Below are positions 17,354 to 25,765 of a stretch of 64,000 bases of DNA, one piece after another. A model generated the notes under the pieces. The model was not told where the DNA came from and did no database searches. It saw only the letters and a program-made list of their open reading frames with translations. A program made the translations under genes and the position numbers. The number at the start of each line of letters is the position of its first letter. Position 1 is the stretch's first letter. Source of the stretch: Spirochaeta sp. UBA5339 (GTDB taxonomy: Bacteria > Spirochaetota > Spirochaetia > DSM-2461); NCBI GenBank assembly GCA_002408085.1, contig DHQL01000007.1:440259-504258 (forward strand), in the 5' to 3' direction.

Positions 17354-19153
17354 TCAGTACCCCAGAAACTCCTTGATTACAGGAATAAAAAAGGGCCCGT
17401 ACTGCTCCATCTTCGTCTCTCCCACTCCGGAGACACGGAGGAACCCGCTGTTGTCTACAGGCTTCAGGGCGGCCATCTCCCGCAGGGTCTTGTCTGAAAA
17501 TATTACATAGGGGGGGACACCCTTCTTCTTTGCCAGCAGAAAACGGGTCTCCTTGAGGCGGTCGTAGAGCTCGGTGCTGTATTTTCCGCTTTTGGCAAAG
17601 AGGTCTTCCTGGTCCGAGGGCTGTTTGGGCAGGGTGTCCTCCCGCTTCAGAATGTAGAAGGACTCCTTCCCGAAGAGGACCCTTCGTCCCTTCTCTGTTA
17701 TCTTCAGGGCGTTGTAGGCCTGGGTGTCCTGAAGGGCGGCCTCCTGGCTTATCAGCTCCTCAACGATGCCCCGCCACCACTTCTTGCTCTTGTCCTTGCC
17801 CACGCCGTAGGTCTTCAGAGCATCATGGCCGGTGGTTCTCATCTTCTCGGTGTCCGCACCCTGAACAATATCGATAATATGGGTCAGGCCGAAGCGCTCG
17901 TCGGTCCGCATCACCGCCGAGAGGATCTTCTGGGCATCCACTGAGGCGTTGATCTTCTCGTGGCTGCCGGTGCAGATATCGCAGAAGCCGCAGTCATCCC
18001 CGGCACTCTCGTCAAAGTACTCGAGGATCTGCTTGCGGCGGCACACATTGACCGCAGCGAACCGGGCCATGCGGCTCAGGTTCTCCTTGGCCTTCTTCTG
18101 CTCGTCGGGGTCGGCGATCTGATCGATAAAGTACTGCTGCTTTACCAGGTCTCCGGCGGAGTAGAGTAGGAGGCAGTGGGATTCCAGACCGTCACGGCCG
18201 GCGCGGCCGGTCTCCTGGTAGTAGCCCTCCATGCTCTTGGGAAGGTCTCCGTGGATCACAAAGCGGATATTGGACTTATCTATTCCCATGCCGAAGGCGA
18301 TGGTGGCGCAGATGACCTGGACATCGTCGTTGTTGAACTTTTCCTGGTTCTCCGCCCGCAGGGCCTGGCTGAGTCCGGCGTGGTAGGGGAGGGCCCTGAT
18401 GCCCCGCTCACTGAGGTGGGCGGCGGTCTTCTCAACGTCCTTCCGGCTGGTCCTGTAGACGATCCCCGCCTGCCCCTCATGGTCCTTGATAAAGCTGCTG
18501 ATCTGGGCAAGGGTCTTCTCCTTCCTGTCCACCCGGTAGTAGAGCTCCTTCCGGTTGAAGGAAGCCCTGATCAGAAAGGGATCATTCAGTTTCAGTATCC
18601 GGACGATGTCTTTCTGGACCTTCTTTGTGGCTGTGGCTGTAAAGGCGGCAATGGGGACCCCGGGGAAGGCGTCCCGCAGCATGGCCAGACTCAGGTAGTC
18701 GGGGCGGAAGTCATGGCCCCACTCGGAGAGACAGTGGGCCTCGTCCACGGCAAAGAAGCGGATGGGGAGTTCCTTGAGTTTGTCCAGGTAGCCGTCCAGG
18801 GCCAGACGCTCGGGAGAGATATAAAGGAGCTTGATCTCTCCCCGGTAGAGGCGGGAGTAGACTGAAGCAGCTTCGTCTGCCTTGAGGGTGCTGTTCAGGT
18901 AGGCTGCTGCAATTCCCGACTCCACGGCGGCGTCCACCTGGTCCTTCATCAGGGCAATCAGAGGACTGATGACAAGTGTCAGTCCCTCCAGAGCCAGGGC
19001 GGGGATCTGGTAGCAGATTGACTTTCCTCCTCCTGTGGGCATGGAGGCAAAAACATCTTTTCCCTCAAGGACAGCATTAATTATCTCTTCCTGGTTCGGC
19101 CGGAAGCTGTCATAGCCGAAGCGGGTCTTTAGGATTGTCAGGGCGTTACTCAT
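17354..19153 (-). CDS. recQ: ATP-dependent DNA helicase RecQ
   Basis: 3'-5' DNA helicase of the RecQ family acting in recombination and replication-fork repair, 599 aa, full length. Helicase motifs are clear: motif I MPTGGGKSICYQ (about residue 40), motif II VDEAHCLSEWGHDFRPDY with DEAH (about 135), and motif VI QETGRAGRDG (about 312). A four-Cys zinc-binding RQC region follows (CRRKQ ... C-G-F-C-D-I-C, about 370-395), then a winged helix, and a C-terminal HRDC domain (about 520-595). It is monocistronic and ends close to the convergent arsC-like gene. No missing residue. Confidence 0.96.
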   Translation of the reverse strand: MSNALTILKTRFGYDSFRPNQEEIINAVLEGKDVFASMPTGGGKSICYQIPALALEGLTLVISPLIALMKDQVDAAVESGIAAAYLNSTLKADEAASVYSRLYRGEIKLLYISPERLALDGYLDKLKELPIRFFAVDEAHCLSEWGHDFRPDYLSLAMLRDAFPGVPIAAFTATATKKVQKDIVRILKLNDPFLIRASFNRKELYYRVDRKEKTLAQISSFIKDHEGQAGIVYRTSRKDVEKTAAHLSERGIRALPYHAGLSQALRAENQEKFNNDDVQVICATIAFGMGIDKSNIRFVIHGDLPKSMEGYYQETGRAGRDGLESHCLLLYSAGDLVKQQYFIDQIADPDEQKKAKENLSRMARFAAVNVCRRKQILEYFDESAGDDCGFCDICTGSHEKINASVDAQKILSAVMRTDERFGLTHIIDIVQGADTEKMRTTGHDALKTYGVGKDKSKKWWRGIVEELISQEAALQDTQAYNALKITEKGRRVLFGKESFYILKREDTLPKQPSDQEDLFAKSGKYSTELYDRLKETRFLLAKKKGVPPYVIFSDKTLREMAALKPVDNSGFLRVSGVGETKMEQYGPFFIPVIKEFLGY

Positions 19154-19223
19154 TGCTGCTGATACTACAGGAAAAACCGGGTTCCTGCATCAAGGGTATA
19201 TGTATTTCAGGGGAATTCAAATA

Positions 19224-19258
19224 AAAAGGCTGCATCCTCAAAGAAGGAACAGCCTTTT
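19224..19258 (-). terminator. Rho-independent terminator of the FAS1 gene
   Basis: AAAAGGCTG (19224-19232) and CAGCCTTTT (19250-19258) form a perfect 9-bp stem. On the minus strand it is followed by a T-rich run, and it begins 26 bp after the stop of the FAS1 gene. Confidence 0.8.
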
Positions 19259-19283
19259 CACAGTGAAACAGGTTTAATGGGAA

Positions 19284-19772
19284 TTACATGGGAGGGAGAA
19301 TTACTTCGTCGATAACATGGATAACGCCATTGGAGGCTTCAATATCTGTAATAACTACCTGGGCCTGGTTGATATAGACATTGCCCATATCTACCTTGAT
19401 CATCATGTCCTTGCCGTTCAGGGCAGTTGCAGTACTGAGATTGACAACGTCTTCGGCATAGACCTCTCCATCAATCACATGGTAGAGGAGGATGTCTGTC
19501 AGGGCAGGTATGTCGCCCAGCAGAGCTTCTACAGTTCCTTCGGGAAGTTTTGCGAATGCATCATCGGTGGGAGCGAAAACAGTGTAGGAACCTTCGCTGC
19601 TGAGGGTCTCTACAAGACCTGCTGCATCAAGGGCTGCAACCAGCGTTTCAAATCTCTCATCACCTGAAGCAATTTCAGCGATACTGGGTTTGATCATCTC
19701 TTCTGAAGTTGTGGTACAGGAAACAAAAACAAATCCGACAAGAATCATCAGTGCAAATATACTCTTTTTCAT
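19284..19772 (-). CDS. Fasciclin (FAS1) domain lipoprotein
   Basis: Small secreted lipoprotein of 162 aa: signal peptide with lipobox-like VSCT (Cys19), then a single FAS1 domain (about residues 30-162). The FAS1 H1 and H2 motifs are visible, YTVFAPTDDAFAKLP (about 64-79) and VIHVIDEVILPP at the C terminus, with LLYHVIDGEV between. FAS1 domains mediate adhesion to cells or matrix. The gene has AAAGGAG before its ATG, its own near-consensus promoter and its own terminator. It is divergent from a CarH-like regulator whose probable repeats overlap that promoter, so its expression may depend on light or cobalamin. Confidence 0.9.
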   Translation of the reverse strand: MKKSIFALMILVGFVFVSCTTTSEEMIKPSIAEIASGDERFETLVAALDAAGLVETLSSEGSYTVFAPTDDAFAKLPEGTVEALLGDIPALTDILLYHVIDGEVYAEDVVNLSTATALNGKDMMIKVDMGNVYINQAQVVITDIEASNGVIHVIDEVILPPM

Positions 19773-19811
19773 AATTAACTCCTTTGCCTGTTAGGCATCT
19801 CTAATAATATA

Positions 19812-19841
19812 ATGTATAACTTATGCATAACTATATGTCAA
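19812..19841 (-). promoter_or_regulatory. FAS1 promoter overlapped by 11-bp direct repeats (CarH-type operator)
   Basis: On the minus strand TTGACA (bases 19841-19836), 17 bp, TATACA (19818-19813) is a near-consensus sigma-70 promoter. Across it run tandem repeats, read on the plus strand: ATGTATAACTT (19812-19822), ATGCATAACTA (19823-19833) and a weaker TATGTCAAATT from 19834. The period is 11 bp (the third ATG is shifted by one). A further TTATGCA occurs at 19848-19854. CarH is known to bind tandem repeats of about 11 bp that overlap the -35 region. Confidence 0.7.
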
Positions 19842-19895
19842 ATTAATTTATGCAAAAAGTCAAAAAAACTATATTTATACTAGATTTTTTAGCAA

Positions 19896-20813
19896 ATGAA
19901 TGAGTATTGTATAAGTATGGATGGCAAATACTCTATCAGAATGGCAGCTCAACTCAGCGGTTTGACGCCTATTACCATCAGAACCTGGGAGAACAGGTAT
20001 CAGGTGGTCACTCCGGAAAGGAGTGGGGGAAACCAGCGGCTTTACAGTGACGAAGACGTAAAACGCCTCAAACAGCTCTCCAGGGCCGTAGACAGGGGAT
20101 ACAAGATTGGTAATATCTGCAGCCTGCCTGCGGAGGAACTTGAGGAAATACTCCTTCAGAGTCCGATAGACAGGAAAAGTCCGAAGTACCTGGAACTCAG
20201 CTTAAAGGCTGTTGAGGATCTCAATCCCTACCTGCTGGATGAAATTCTTGAATCGGCAGTCCTTGAAATGGGAATTGTAGAGGCCATGGAGCAGTTGATT
20301 ATGCCGATGATGGTGCAGATCGGAGAAGGCTGGAACCGGGGAGAGTGGCAGATCTATCAGGAACACATGGCCTCAGAGCTTGTGAAGTCCTTCCTTCTGC
20401 GAAAACTTCAGCTTACCGGGAAGTCTGAAAAGGCTCCCGTTGCCGTTGCCGCAGCCCCTGCCGGGCAGTCCCACTCCCTAGGTGCAGCAGCGGCCGCCCT
20501 TACTGCATCTATTGCCGGCTTCCGGGTCATTTATATCGGAGGGGATACACCTGCCGAAGATCTTGTGGATATTGTTAAAAAAAGCGATGCCCTTGTTCTT
20601 TTGCTGAGTATTGTCTTTCCCGGTAATCCCGGTGCTCTCAGAAGGGATCTGGATACTCTCGTCAAGTCACTGCCGGAGGGTTGCCGTTTTCTGGCCGGAG
20701 GGAGCTCTGCCCGGTCTTTTGCATCCATACAAAGTATGGAAATTACCGACAACCTCACTCTACTCAGACAGAGACTGCAGGAAATAAGAGAAGAACGCTC
20801 AATAGAGTATTAA
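19896..20813 (+). CDS. CarH/LitR-like MerR regulator with B12-binding domain
   Basis: Predicted cobalamin-dependent transcription factor, 305 aa. Residues about 10-80 are a MerR-type winged helix (SIRMAAQLSGLTPITIRTWE, then the wing GGNQRLYSDEDV). Residues 90-175 form the four-helix cap with the W-x9-E-H motif (Trp146, Glu156, His157) that holds the adenosyl group in CarH. Residues 180-300 are a Rossmann B12-binding domain with lower-ligand His193 in QSHSLGA. Two positions differ: Gln191 replaces the usual Glu/Asp of the E/D-x-H-x-x-G motif, and Asn147 stands where Thermus CarH has its light-state ligand His132. No clear ribosome-binding site precedes 19896; Met at 19917 is an alternative. 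It probably represses the divergent FAS1 gene. Confidence 0.85.
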   Translation: MNEYCISMDGKYSIRMAAQLSGLTPITIRTWENRYQVVTPERSGGNQRLYSDEDVKRLKQLSRAVDRGYKIGNICSLPAEELEEILLQSPIDRKSPKYLELSLKAVEDLNPYLLDEILESAVLEMGIVEAMEQLIMPMMVQIGEGWNRGEWQIYQEHMASELVKSFLLRKLQLTGKSEKAPVAVAAAPAGQSHSLGAAAAALTASIAGFRVIYIGGDTPAEDLVDIVKKSDALVLLLSIVFPGNPGALRRDLDTLVKSLPEGCRFLAGGSSARSFASIQSMEITDNLTLLRQRLQEIREERSIEY

Positions 20814-20909
20814 TTCCCTGTCTACTCTTTTTTTAAAGGCCCTCACGGTTTCCTAACATTCTCCACTTAATATTATTCCCATCTTTATTCTTATTACCGG
20901 GAGGACGGG

Positions 20910-22136
20910 ATGATTGCTGCAGTGCCGGAAAAGGCTGTAATGGATGATGTGATTCACACAATCGAAAATCTTAATCTTGACACGGGCTATACCGTCGCCC
21001 GACTCCGTTCCAGTATCTACTATATCAATGAGAATATGCAGATTCAGGCTCTTGTCTCACTGTTCAACGACAGTGCCTCCGAGGTCAATGCGGTGGGTGT
21101 TGTCTCCGATGAAGGTGAGTTCAGGGGAATTATTATCCGGAAGGAGCTGATGAAGCTTGTCAGCCGTCCCTTCGGTCTGGATGTTCTGAAAAAGAAGCCT
21201 GTCTCACGGGTCTGCGTTTCACCCCGGACCTTTGAAAGCAACACCCTTCTGCCCATGGTCAGTGATGAGCTGCGGGAGGAGATGCGCCTGCAGAAAGAGA
21301 GCTTCTACGCCATCCTGGATCAGCAGGGACGGTATGCGGGGATCTTCTCCACAAGAGACCTTCTGATCCATATGTCCGAGCAGAACCGCAAGGACATGAA
21401 TCTGGCCCGGGATGTTCAGACCTCCATGGTGAAGAACCGCCACAATGTGCTGGCCTTCGGCCTGGAGGTGGCTTCCTCCTTTACCCCCGCCCAGGGTGTG
21501 GGCGGTGACTTCTATCTGACCCGGAAGATCAATGAGAGAGACTGGATCATTATGCTCTGCGATGTATCGGGTAAGGGAGTGGCCGCCTCCATTGTTACGG
21601 CAATGCTCTACGGAATTACCAGGACCTATGACTTCAGCAAGGGGATCAAGTCCTTTGTACGGGACCTGAATGCCCTGATCTTCGAAACCTTCAAGGGAGA
21701 CCGTTTTCTGACCGGTGTCTTTATGCTCTATGACGAGGAGAGCGGTAAGATGTCCATTCTGGATATGGGGCACTCCTACCTGAGTCTGATCCGTGACGGG
21801 AGGGTGATGAAGATCACCTCGTCCATGGAGAATCTGCCCATCGGTATCTCCGAGGACCTGATCCCCAGGGCGGGACGGCTTAAGCTGCAGTTCGGGGATA
21901 TTCTGATCACCCTGACAGACGGTCTTGTGGAGCAGAAGAACTCGGACGGGTCTTTCTATGAGATGGAGAGGATGCAGGACCTTATCAGGGATTTTCATGA
22001 GGATGCCCTTGAGGAGATCCGCGACCGTATCCTGGAGGACTTTGAGCACTTCCGGCAGGATACTCCCTACCACGATGATATGACCTTCCTTCTGATCCGC
22101 TATCCCCACCCTGAGGAGGAAGAGGAGCTGCTCTGA
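20910..22136 (+). CDS. CBS-domain PP2C (SpoIIE/RsbU-type) phosphatase
   Basis: Serine phosphatase of 408 aa. The N-terminal half (about residues 15-155) is a CBS pair, ending in a YAGIFSTRDLLIHM motif. The C-terminal PP2C domain (about 165-400) has the metal-binding motifs GVGGDFYL, CDVSGKGVAASIVTAM, L-T-D-G-L-V-E-Q and H-D-D-M-T-F-L-L-I. Such enzymes dephosphorylate STAS-domain anti-anti-sigma proteins, and the convergent neighbouring gene encodes exactly such a STAS domain, fused to a kinase domain. GGGAGG lies before the ATG at 20910. The CBS domains could make the activity nucleotide-responsive. Confidence 0.92.
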   Translation: MIAAVPEKAVMDDVIHTIENLNLDTGYTVARLRSSIYYINENMQIQALVSLFNDSASEVNAVGVVSDEGEFRGIIIRKELMKLVSRPFGLDVLKKKPVSRVCVSPRTFESNTLLPMVSDELREEMRLQKESFYAILDQQGRYAGIFSTRDLLIHMSEQNRKDMNLARDVQTSMVKNRHNVLAFGLEVASSFTPAQGVGGDFYLTRKINERDWIIMLCDVSGKGVAASIVTAMLYGITRTYDFSKGIKSFVRDLNALIFETFKGDRFLTGVFMLYDEESGKMSILDMGHSYLSLIRDGRVMKITSSMENLPIGISEDLIPRAGRLKLQFGDILITLTDGLVEQKNSDGSFYEMERMQDLIRDFHEDALEEIRDRILEDFEHFRQDTPYHDDMTFLLIRYPHPEEEEELL

Positions 22137-22218
22137 TCCTCTGCCGGCGGGTTCAGGGGCGGACAGCCGGTGGTAGACAGACCTCTGCCCACAGGGCAGC
22201 CGGCGCAGGCGACCCGGC

Positions 22219-23094
22219 TCAGTAGTCCCGGCGAACGGCGAAGGTGTTTCCCTTTTCGGTAATCACCACACCCCTGTTCCAGAACTCAACCGCCGCAAAG
22301 AGGGCGTTTCCCCCGTCGCTTTCCACACTCTCAGGGCCCCGGTAGGAGAGATACTCCATCATCCGGTCAAAGTCTTTTTTGTGAAAGGCATCCATCTTTT
22401 TAGCATAGAAGTCATTCCAGTCCTCGGCCTTCTGAAACCCGGTTCCCTCATCCTGAACGATAAAGTGGGCGTGGCTCTTTGAAAAGGAGAACCAGATCTT
22501 TGTCTTCCTGTTGGGATCGTTGTTGTTGCCGTGGCGTACGGCGTTTTTTATGATCTCGCTGAGCTGCTGCTCCAGCAGATTGACCTCCCTGATCTCAGGG
22601 GGCGCCTTCTGGAGGATCAGCTGGCTCAGGCGTCTTACCCGTCTTAAGTCCAGGTTGAACTCCTTGTGATACATTCCCGCCGTGGAGAGGAGGGGGTGGT
22701 TGTTGTCTCTGATAATTCCCCGCAGATCCACCGAGGGTTCCGGCTCATTGTCCTCTTCGGTTCCCAGATGTTCCAGTGCATCTTCAAGGGTGTCTGTTAC
22801 GGGAAGGAAACCGGTCAGTTTCGTCAGCTGAATCACCGAGCGCACCGTGGAGCAGAGGCTGCAGAGGACAAGGCTTCCCCCCTGTTTCCGCAGACTTGTA
22901 AGCAGGGATATAAGTACTCCGATCCCGCTTGAATCCAGGTAGCTCAGATCACTGCATTCCAGAACGATTTTTCTGATTCCCTCATCCAGGGCTTCCTGGA
23001 TTCTCTCTTTGACCTCCTGTGAACAGTAGAGGTCCATCTCTCCCGCCAGGGCGTATACGGCGGTTCTATCCCTGTCTTCTCTTGTTATTGTCAT
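22219..23094 (-). CDS. STAS - HATPase fusion (SpoIIAA/SpoIIAB-like in one chain)
   Basis: A 291-aa two-domain protein. Residues 1-110 are a STAS anti-anti-sigma domain with the phosphorylatable Ser in YLDSSGIGVL (Ser55/Ser56). Residues 140-291 are a GHKL/HATPase_c_2 domain of the SpoIIAB/RsbW type: N-box SEIIKNAVRHGN (Glu180, Asn184) and G1 box QDEGTGF (Asp215). Normally substrate (STAS) and kinase are separate partners; here they are joined, so the module may phosphorylate itself in cis or in a dimer. The facing phosphatase gene is the natural antagonist. The G2 region is atypical (S-D-G-G-N-A-L-F). No sigma factor gene is adjacent. Confidence 0.88.
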   Translation of the reverse strand: MTITREDRDRTAVYALAGEMDLYCSQEVKERIQEALDEGIRKIVLECSDLSYLDSSGIGVLISLLTSLRKQGGSLVLCSLCSTVRSVIQLTKLTGFLPVTDTLEDALEHLGTEEDNEPEPSVDLRGIIRDNNHPLLSTAGMYHKEFNLDLRRVRRLSQLILQKAPPEIREVNLLEQQLSEIIKNAVRHGNNNDPNRKTKIWFSFSKSHAHFIVQDEGTGFQKAEDWNDFYAKKMDAFHKKDFDRMMEYLSYRGPESVESDGGNALFAAVEFWNRGVVITEKGNTFAVRRDY

Positions 23095-23236
23095 TGTATT
23101 TAAAACTCCCGTTTCCAGAAGGAAACAGGATCAGGGTGAATGAAAATTGTGAGGGAAATATGAGAATCCGGTTAGATCAGAAACTCCCGGCTCTACCGGA
23201 GAGTTTCTGGAGCAGTTCTTTTCGTTTTTATATGTA

Positions 23237-24574
23237 TCAAGTGCTGCCCTTTCCCGAGCCGATCATTCTGTCGTAGTACTCCCTGTTGATTGGAAAGCGG
23301 TAGAGAATCAGAATCCCGATAATGTAGAAGAGAGCAGGGAAGGGACCGCTGATCAGTTTGATTCCCAGTATGGCCCTGGAGGACTGAGCCTGTTCCGGGA
23401 CATATCCGAAGAACTGCAGCAGCCATCCGCTCATGGCCAGTGCCAGAGCCTGGCCGATCTTGCTGGCGAAGGTCCAGAGGCTGGAGTAGGCTCCCTCCCT
23501 TCTGATTCCTCCGTGATGGACCGAATCATACTCCACCACATCCGGGAGGATGGAAAAGGGCATTACATAGTGGGTGGAGAGCCCGATCCCCGCGAGGGTT
23601 ATTATGATGATTCCAGCCGTGGCGGACCAGACTCCTCCTGTGAAGGAGAAGAGCATAACCCCTGCTGTCATAATTCCCATGCCGATGTTGTAGCAGCTCT
23701 TCTTGCTCAGACGCTTTGAGATTCTCACCCAGAAGGGAATGAAGAGGAGGCTTGTCGTCAGCAGTCCCACAAGGGCGATCTGAAAGAGTCCTTCATTGCC
23801 GAAGATGTATTTGAAGTAGTATAGGAGGACACCCTGCACCATGGAGGTTCCCGCAATAAAGAGGGTCCAGGGGATCAGGGCCAGAAGGAAGACCTTTGTT
23901 CCCAGGGCCTGTATATATGTTCGGATAAAGCCCTCGCCCTTCACATCCTCCCGTCTGTGCTTCGGTTCCCTGACGGCGGCAACCGTAATCAGGGCCGTTA
24001 CTGCAATGATGGCCCCCAGTATTGCGGCGGTTCCCGCCCATCCTCTCCGGCTGTCTGAGAAGAGTCCCACAAGGGGCATGACGGCGGCGGCACCGGCAAA
24101 GGTCCCGATCACCGCAAAACTCATGCGGTAGGCGGTCAGGATGGTCCTTTCATCATAGCTGCGGCTCAGTTCGGGAAGCAGGGCGGTGTAGGGGATGTTT
24201 ATCAGGGTGTATCCGGTGCTGAGGAGGCAGAAGTAAAGGGTCGCTTTGATAAAGAGGCTGTTCTGGCTCTCTGTGGGACTGATGGAAAAGAGAAGATACA
24301 TGCTGATAAAGCAGATGACCGATCCTGCCACCATATAGGGCCTTCGCCGTCCCATGGGGCTTATGGTTCTGTCGGAGACATAACCGGTTACGGGGTCGGT
24401 GACGGCATCCCAGATCTTGCCGATCATCAGGGTTGTTCCTGCCAGGGCCGGGGAGAGTCCCAGGAGATCCGTAAGGAAGAAGAGAAGATAAAATCCGATA
24501 AAGGTAAAGTAGAGGTTTCCCCCAAGGTCTCCGACTCCGAAGCCGAGCCTTGTTTTCAGCGGTAGTTTAGACAT
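23237..24574 (-). CDS. GPH-family (MelB-like) sugar:cation symporter
   Basis: Inner-membrane glycoside-pentoside-hexuronide transporter of the major facilitator superfamily, 445 aa with about 12 helices. Family features: GFGVGDLGGNLYFTFIGFYL at the N terminus, DAVTDPVTGYVSDRT with the cation-binding Asp pair (about residues 52-60), the G-R-R-R-P-Y loop, and a YTLINIPYTALLPELS motif. No glycosidase gene is adjacent, so the substrate is open. No ribosome-binding site is obvious before the ATG at 24574. Confidence 0.9.
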   Translation of the reverse strand: MSKLPLKTRLGFGVGDLGGNLYFTFIGFYLLFFLTDLLGLSPALAGTTLMIGKIWDAVTDPVTGYVSDRTISPMGRRRPYMVAGSVICFISMYLLFSISPTESQNSLFIKATLYFCLLSTGYTLINIPYTALLPELSRSYDERTILTAYRMSFAVIGTFAGAAAVMPLVGLFSDSRRGWAGTAAILGAIIAVTALITVAAVREPKHRREDVKGEGFIRTYIQALGTKVFLLALIPWTLFIAGTSMVQGVLLYYFKYIFGNEGLFQIALVGLLTTSLLFIPFWVRISKRLSKKSCYNIGMGIMTAGVMLFSFTGGVWSATAGIIIITLAGIGLSTHYVMPFSILPDVVEYDSVHHGGIRREGAYSSLWTFASKIGQALALAMSGWLLQFFGYVPEQAQSSRAILGIKLISGPFPALFYIIGILILYRFPINREYYDRMIGSGKGST

Positions 24575-24622
24575 AGAAGTATTTTAGAGTAAAAAAAGAG
24601 AATAGGTAATCACTTTTGAAAA

Positions 24623-25648
24623 TTACTGCATATCCCATCCCCTGGCTTCCAGAAATGCCTCGGTCTCTTCCATCACTTCAGGATGCTCCCTGATAAAATC
24701 AACAAAAATCATCTCCGTCTTCTCCAGCTCCTCAGGGGTGAGGGAGTCCCTGAATTCCAGAGAGAGGGCGGCTGCCTCTATGATCAGAGGCAGGAGGCGT
24801 TCCTCCACGGCTGTTCCGGATATCTCCTCAAGGATGTTTTGAATCCGGTCCAGGCCGGCCGTTTTATCCAGTGGCAGTTCTGTTTTTAGTGATGTCAGTA
24901 TGGATGGTGCATAGCTGTTGAAATGAGCGGCAAACTCCCTTAGCTGATTGTTTTTATCCGGGGGCAGGGTAAGTGCCAGACGGAGCTCCTTTTCAGATAT
25001 TTTCAGCTCCTCCAGTTTGGCTCCGGGGGAGATCTCTGCCATCAGATCCTCTACAGGGACCCTGAAACTCATGGTGTCCATATTGAACTCTGCGTTCTTT
25101 CCTTTGGTGAGGTTTTCAAAACGGACAGAGTCTTTCAGGGCCTGAAACCGGCTGAGCAGCTTTACAGGCACAGGCATCCGTCCGATCTTCAACCCCTTAA
25201 ACTCTACTTCCAGTTCATCCTTCTCATTGATCATCATATCGGCTGAGAGGCTTACGGCAGCTCTGATCATCTTTCCCTTTGATGAGAGGGGATTGGTCAG
25301 GGTGACTCCCGCAAGTATCCCTGCACTGTCCTCCTCCAGTGTGAGATCGGCCCCGGCGATCTGAAAGTCGGGGTTTTCCTCATTTACCAGGGTCACCGCT
25401 TCGGCAATACGGCTCTCAAGCCACTCTTCGCTGAGAATTACGGTGCTGCCCTCCACTTCGATCTCTCTGACCGCTGCGTTTGAACTGTCAGTCCCGGCTG
25501 ATATAATTCTATCCCACTGGCTTCCTCCCGGCTGAAGAAGCCGGATGATCAGCAAAGGAATCCCGATAAGAACAAGTAAAATAATCCCCACAGCAATAAG
25601 GGGTGTCCAGTTTTTATTAGAAGAATTGGTGTTCATGATATACAGCAT
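24623..25648 (-). CDS. Membrane-anchored protein of unknown function
   Basis: A 341-aa protein (337 aa if Met at 25636 is the start) with a single N-terminal membrane helix (about residues 16-40, very rich in Ile/Leu) and a large extracytoplasmic domain. The mature part alternates beta-like stretches (G-S-T-V-I-L-S-E-E-W, ADLTLEED) with acidic helices at the C terminus. The overall build resembles YpmS/DUF2140-like proteins, but I do not recognise a decisive motif. It is monocistronic, between the GPH transporter gene and a divergent TetR regulator gene. A role in the envelope is all that can be inferred. Confidence 0.7.
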   Translation of the reverse strand: MLYIMNTNSSNKNWTPLIAVGIILLVLIGIPLLIIRLLQPGGSQWDRIISAGTDSSNAAVREIEVEGSTVILSEEWLESRIAEAVTLVNEENPDFQIAGADLTLEEDSAGILAGVTLTNPLSSKGKMIRAAVSLSADMMINEKDELEVEFKGLKIGRMPVPVKLLSRFQALKDSVRFENLTKGKNAEFNMDTMSFRVPVEDLMAEISPGAKLEELKISEKELRLALTLPPDKNNQLREFAAHFNSYAPSILTSLKTELPLDKTAGLDRIQNILEEISGTAVEERLLPLIIEAAALSLEFRDSLTPEELEKTEMIFVDFIREHPEVMEETEAFLEARGWDMQ

Positions 25649-25739
25649 AGTTCATTTCGCCTGCCTGGCAAAGTTCTGTTTTTATTTATTATGGATTTCA
25701 GAATTGAGGTCATTCTTTTTTTACATATGTTGATTGATT

Positions 25740-25764
25740 TCAAACGAAATGGTAAAACGTTAGG
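25740..25764. promoter_or_regulatory. TetR operator copy 1 (autoregulatory)
   Basis: TCAAACG (25740-25746), 11 bp, CGTTAGG (25758-25764): an inverted repeat with imperfect right arm, directly before the tetR ATG at 25766. It has the same left arm and spacing as the site at 26396-26420 before the flavodoxin-ferredoxin gene. Confidence 0.65.
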
Positions 25765-25765
25765 T

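Noticed and set aside
18176..18865. 229-codon plus-strand frame inside recQ
   Set aside because: Antisense to conserved helicase motifs; Gly/Leu/Val/Asp-rich shadow frame.
19773..19895. Cobalamin riboswitch near the B12-binding regulator
   Set aside because: The region is too short, and the conserved B12-box was not seen; direct repeats explain the sequence better.
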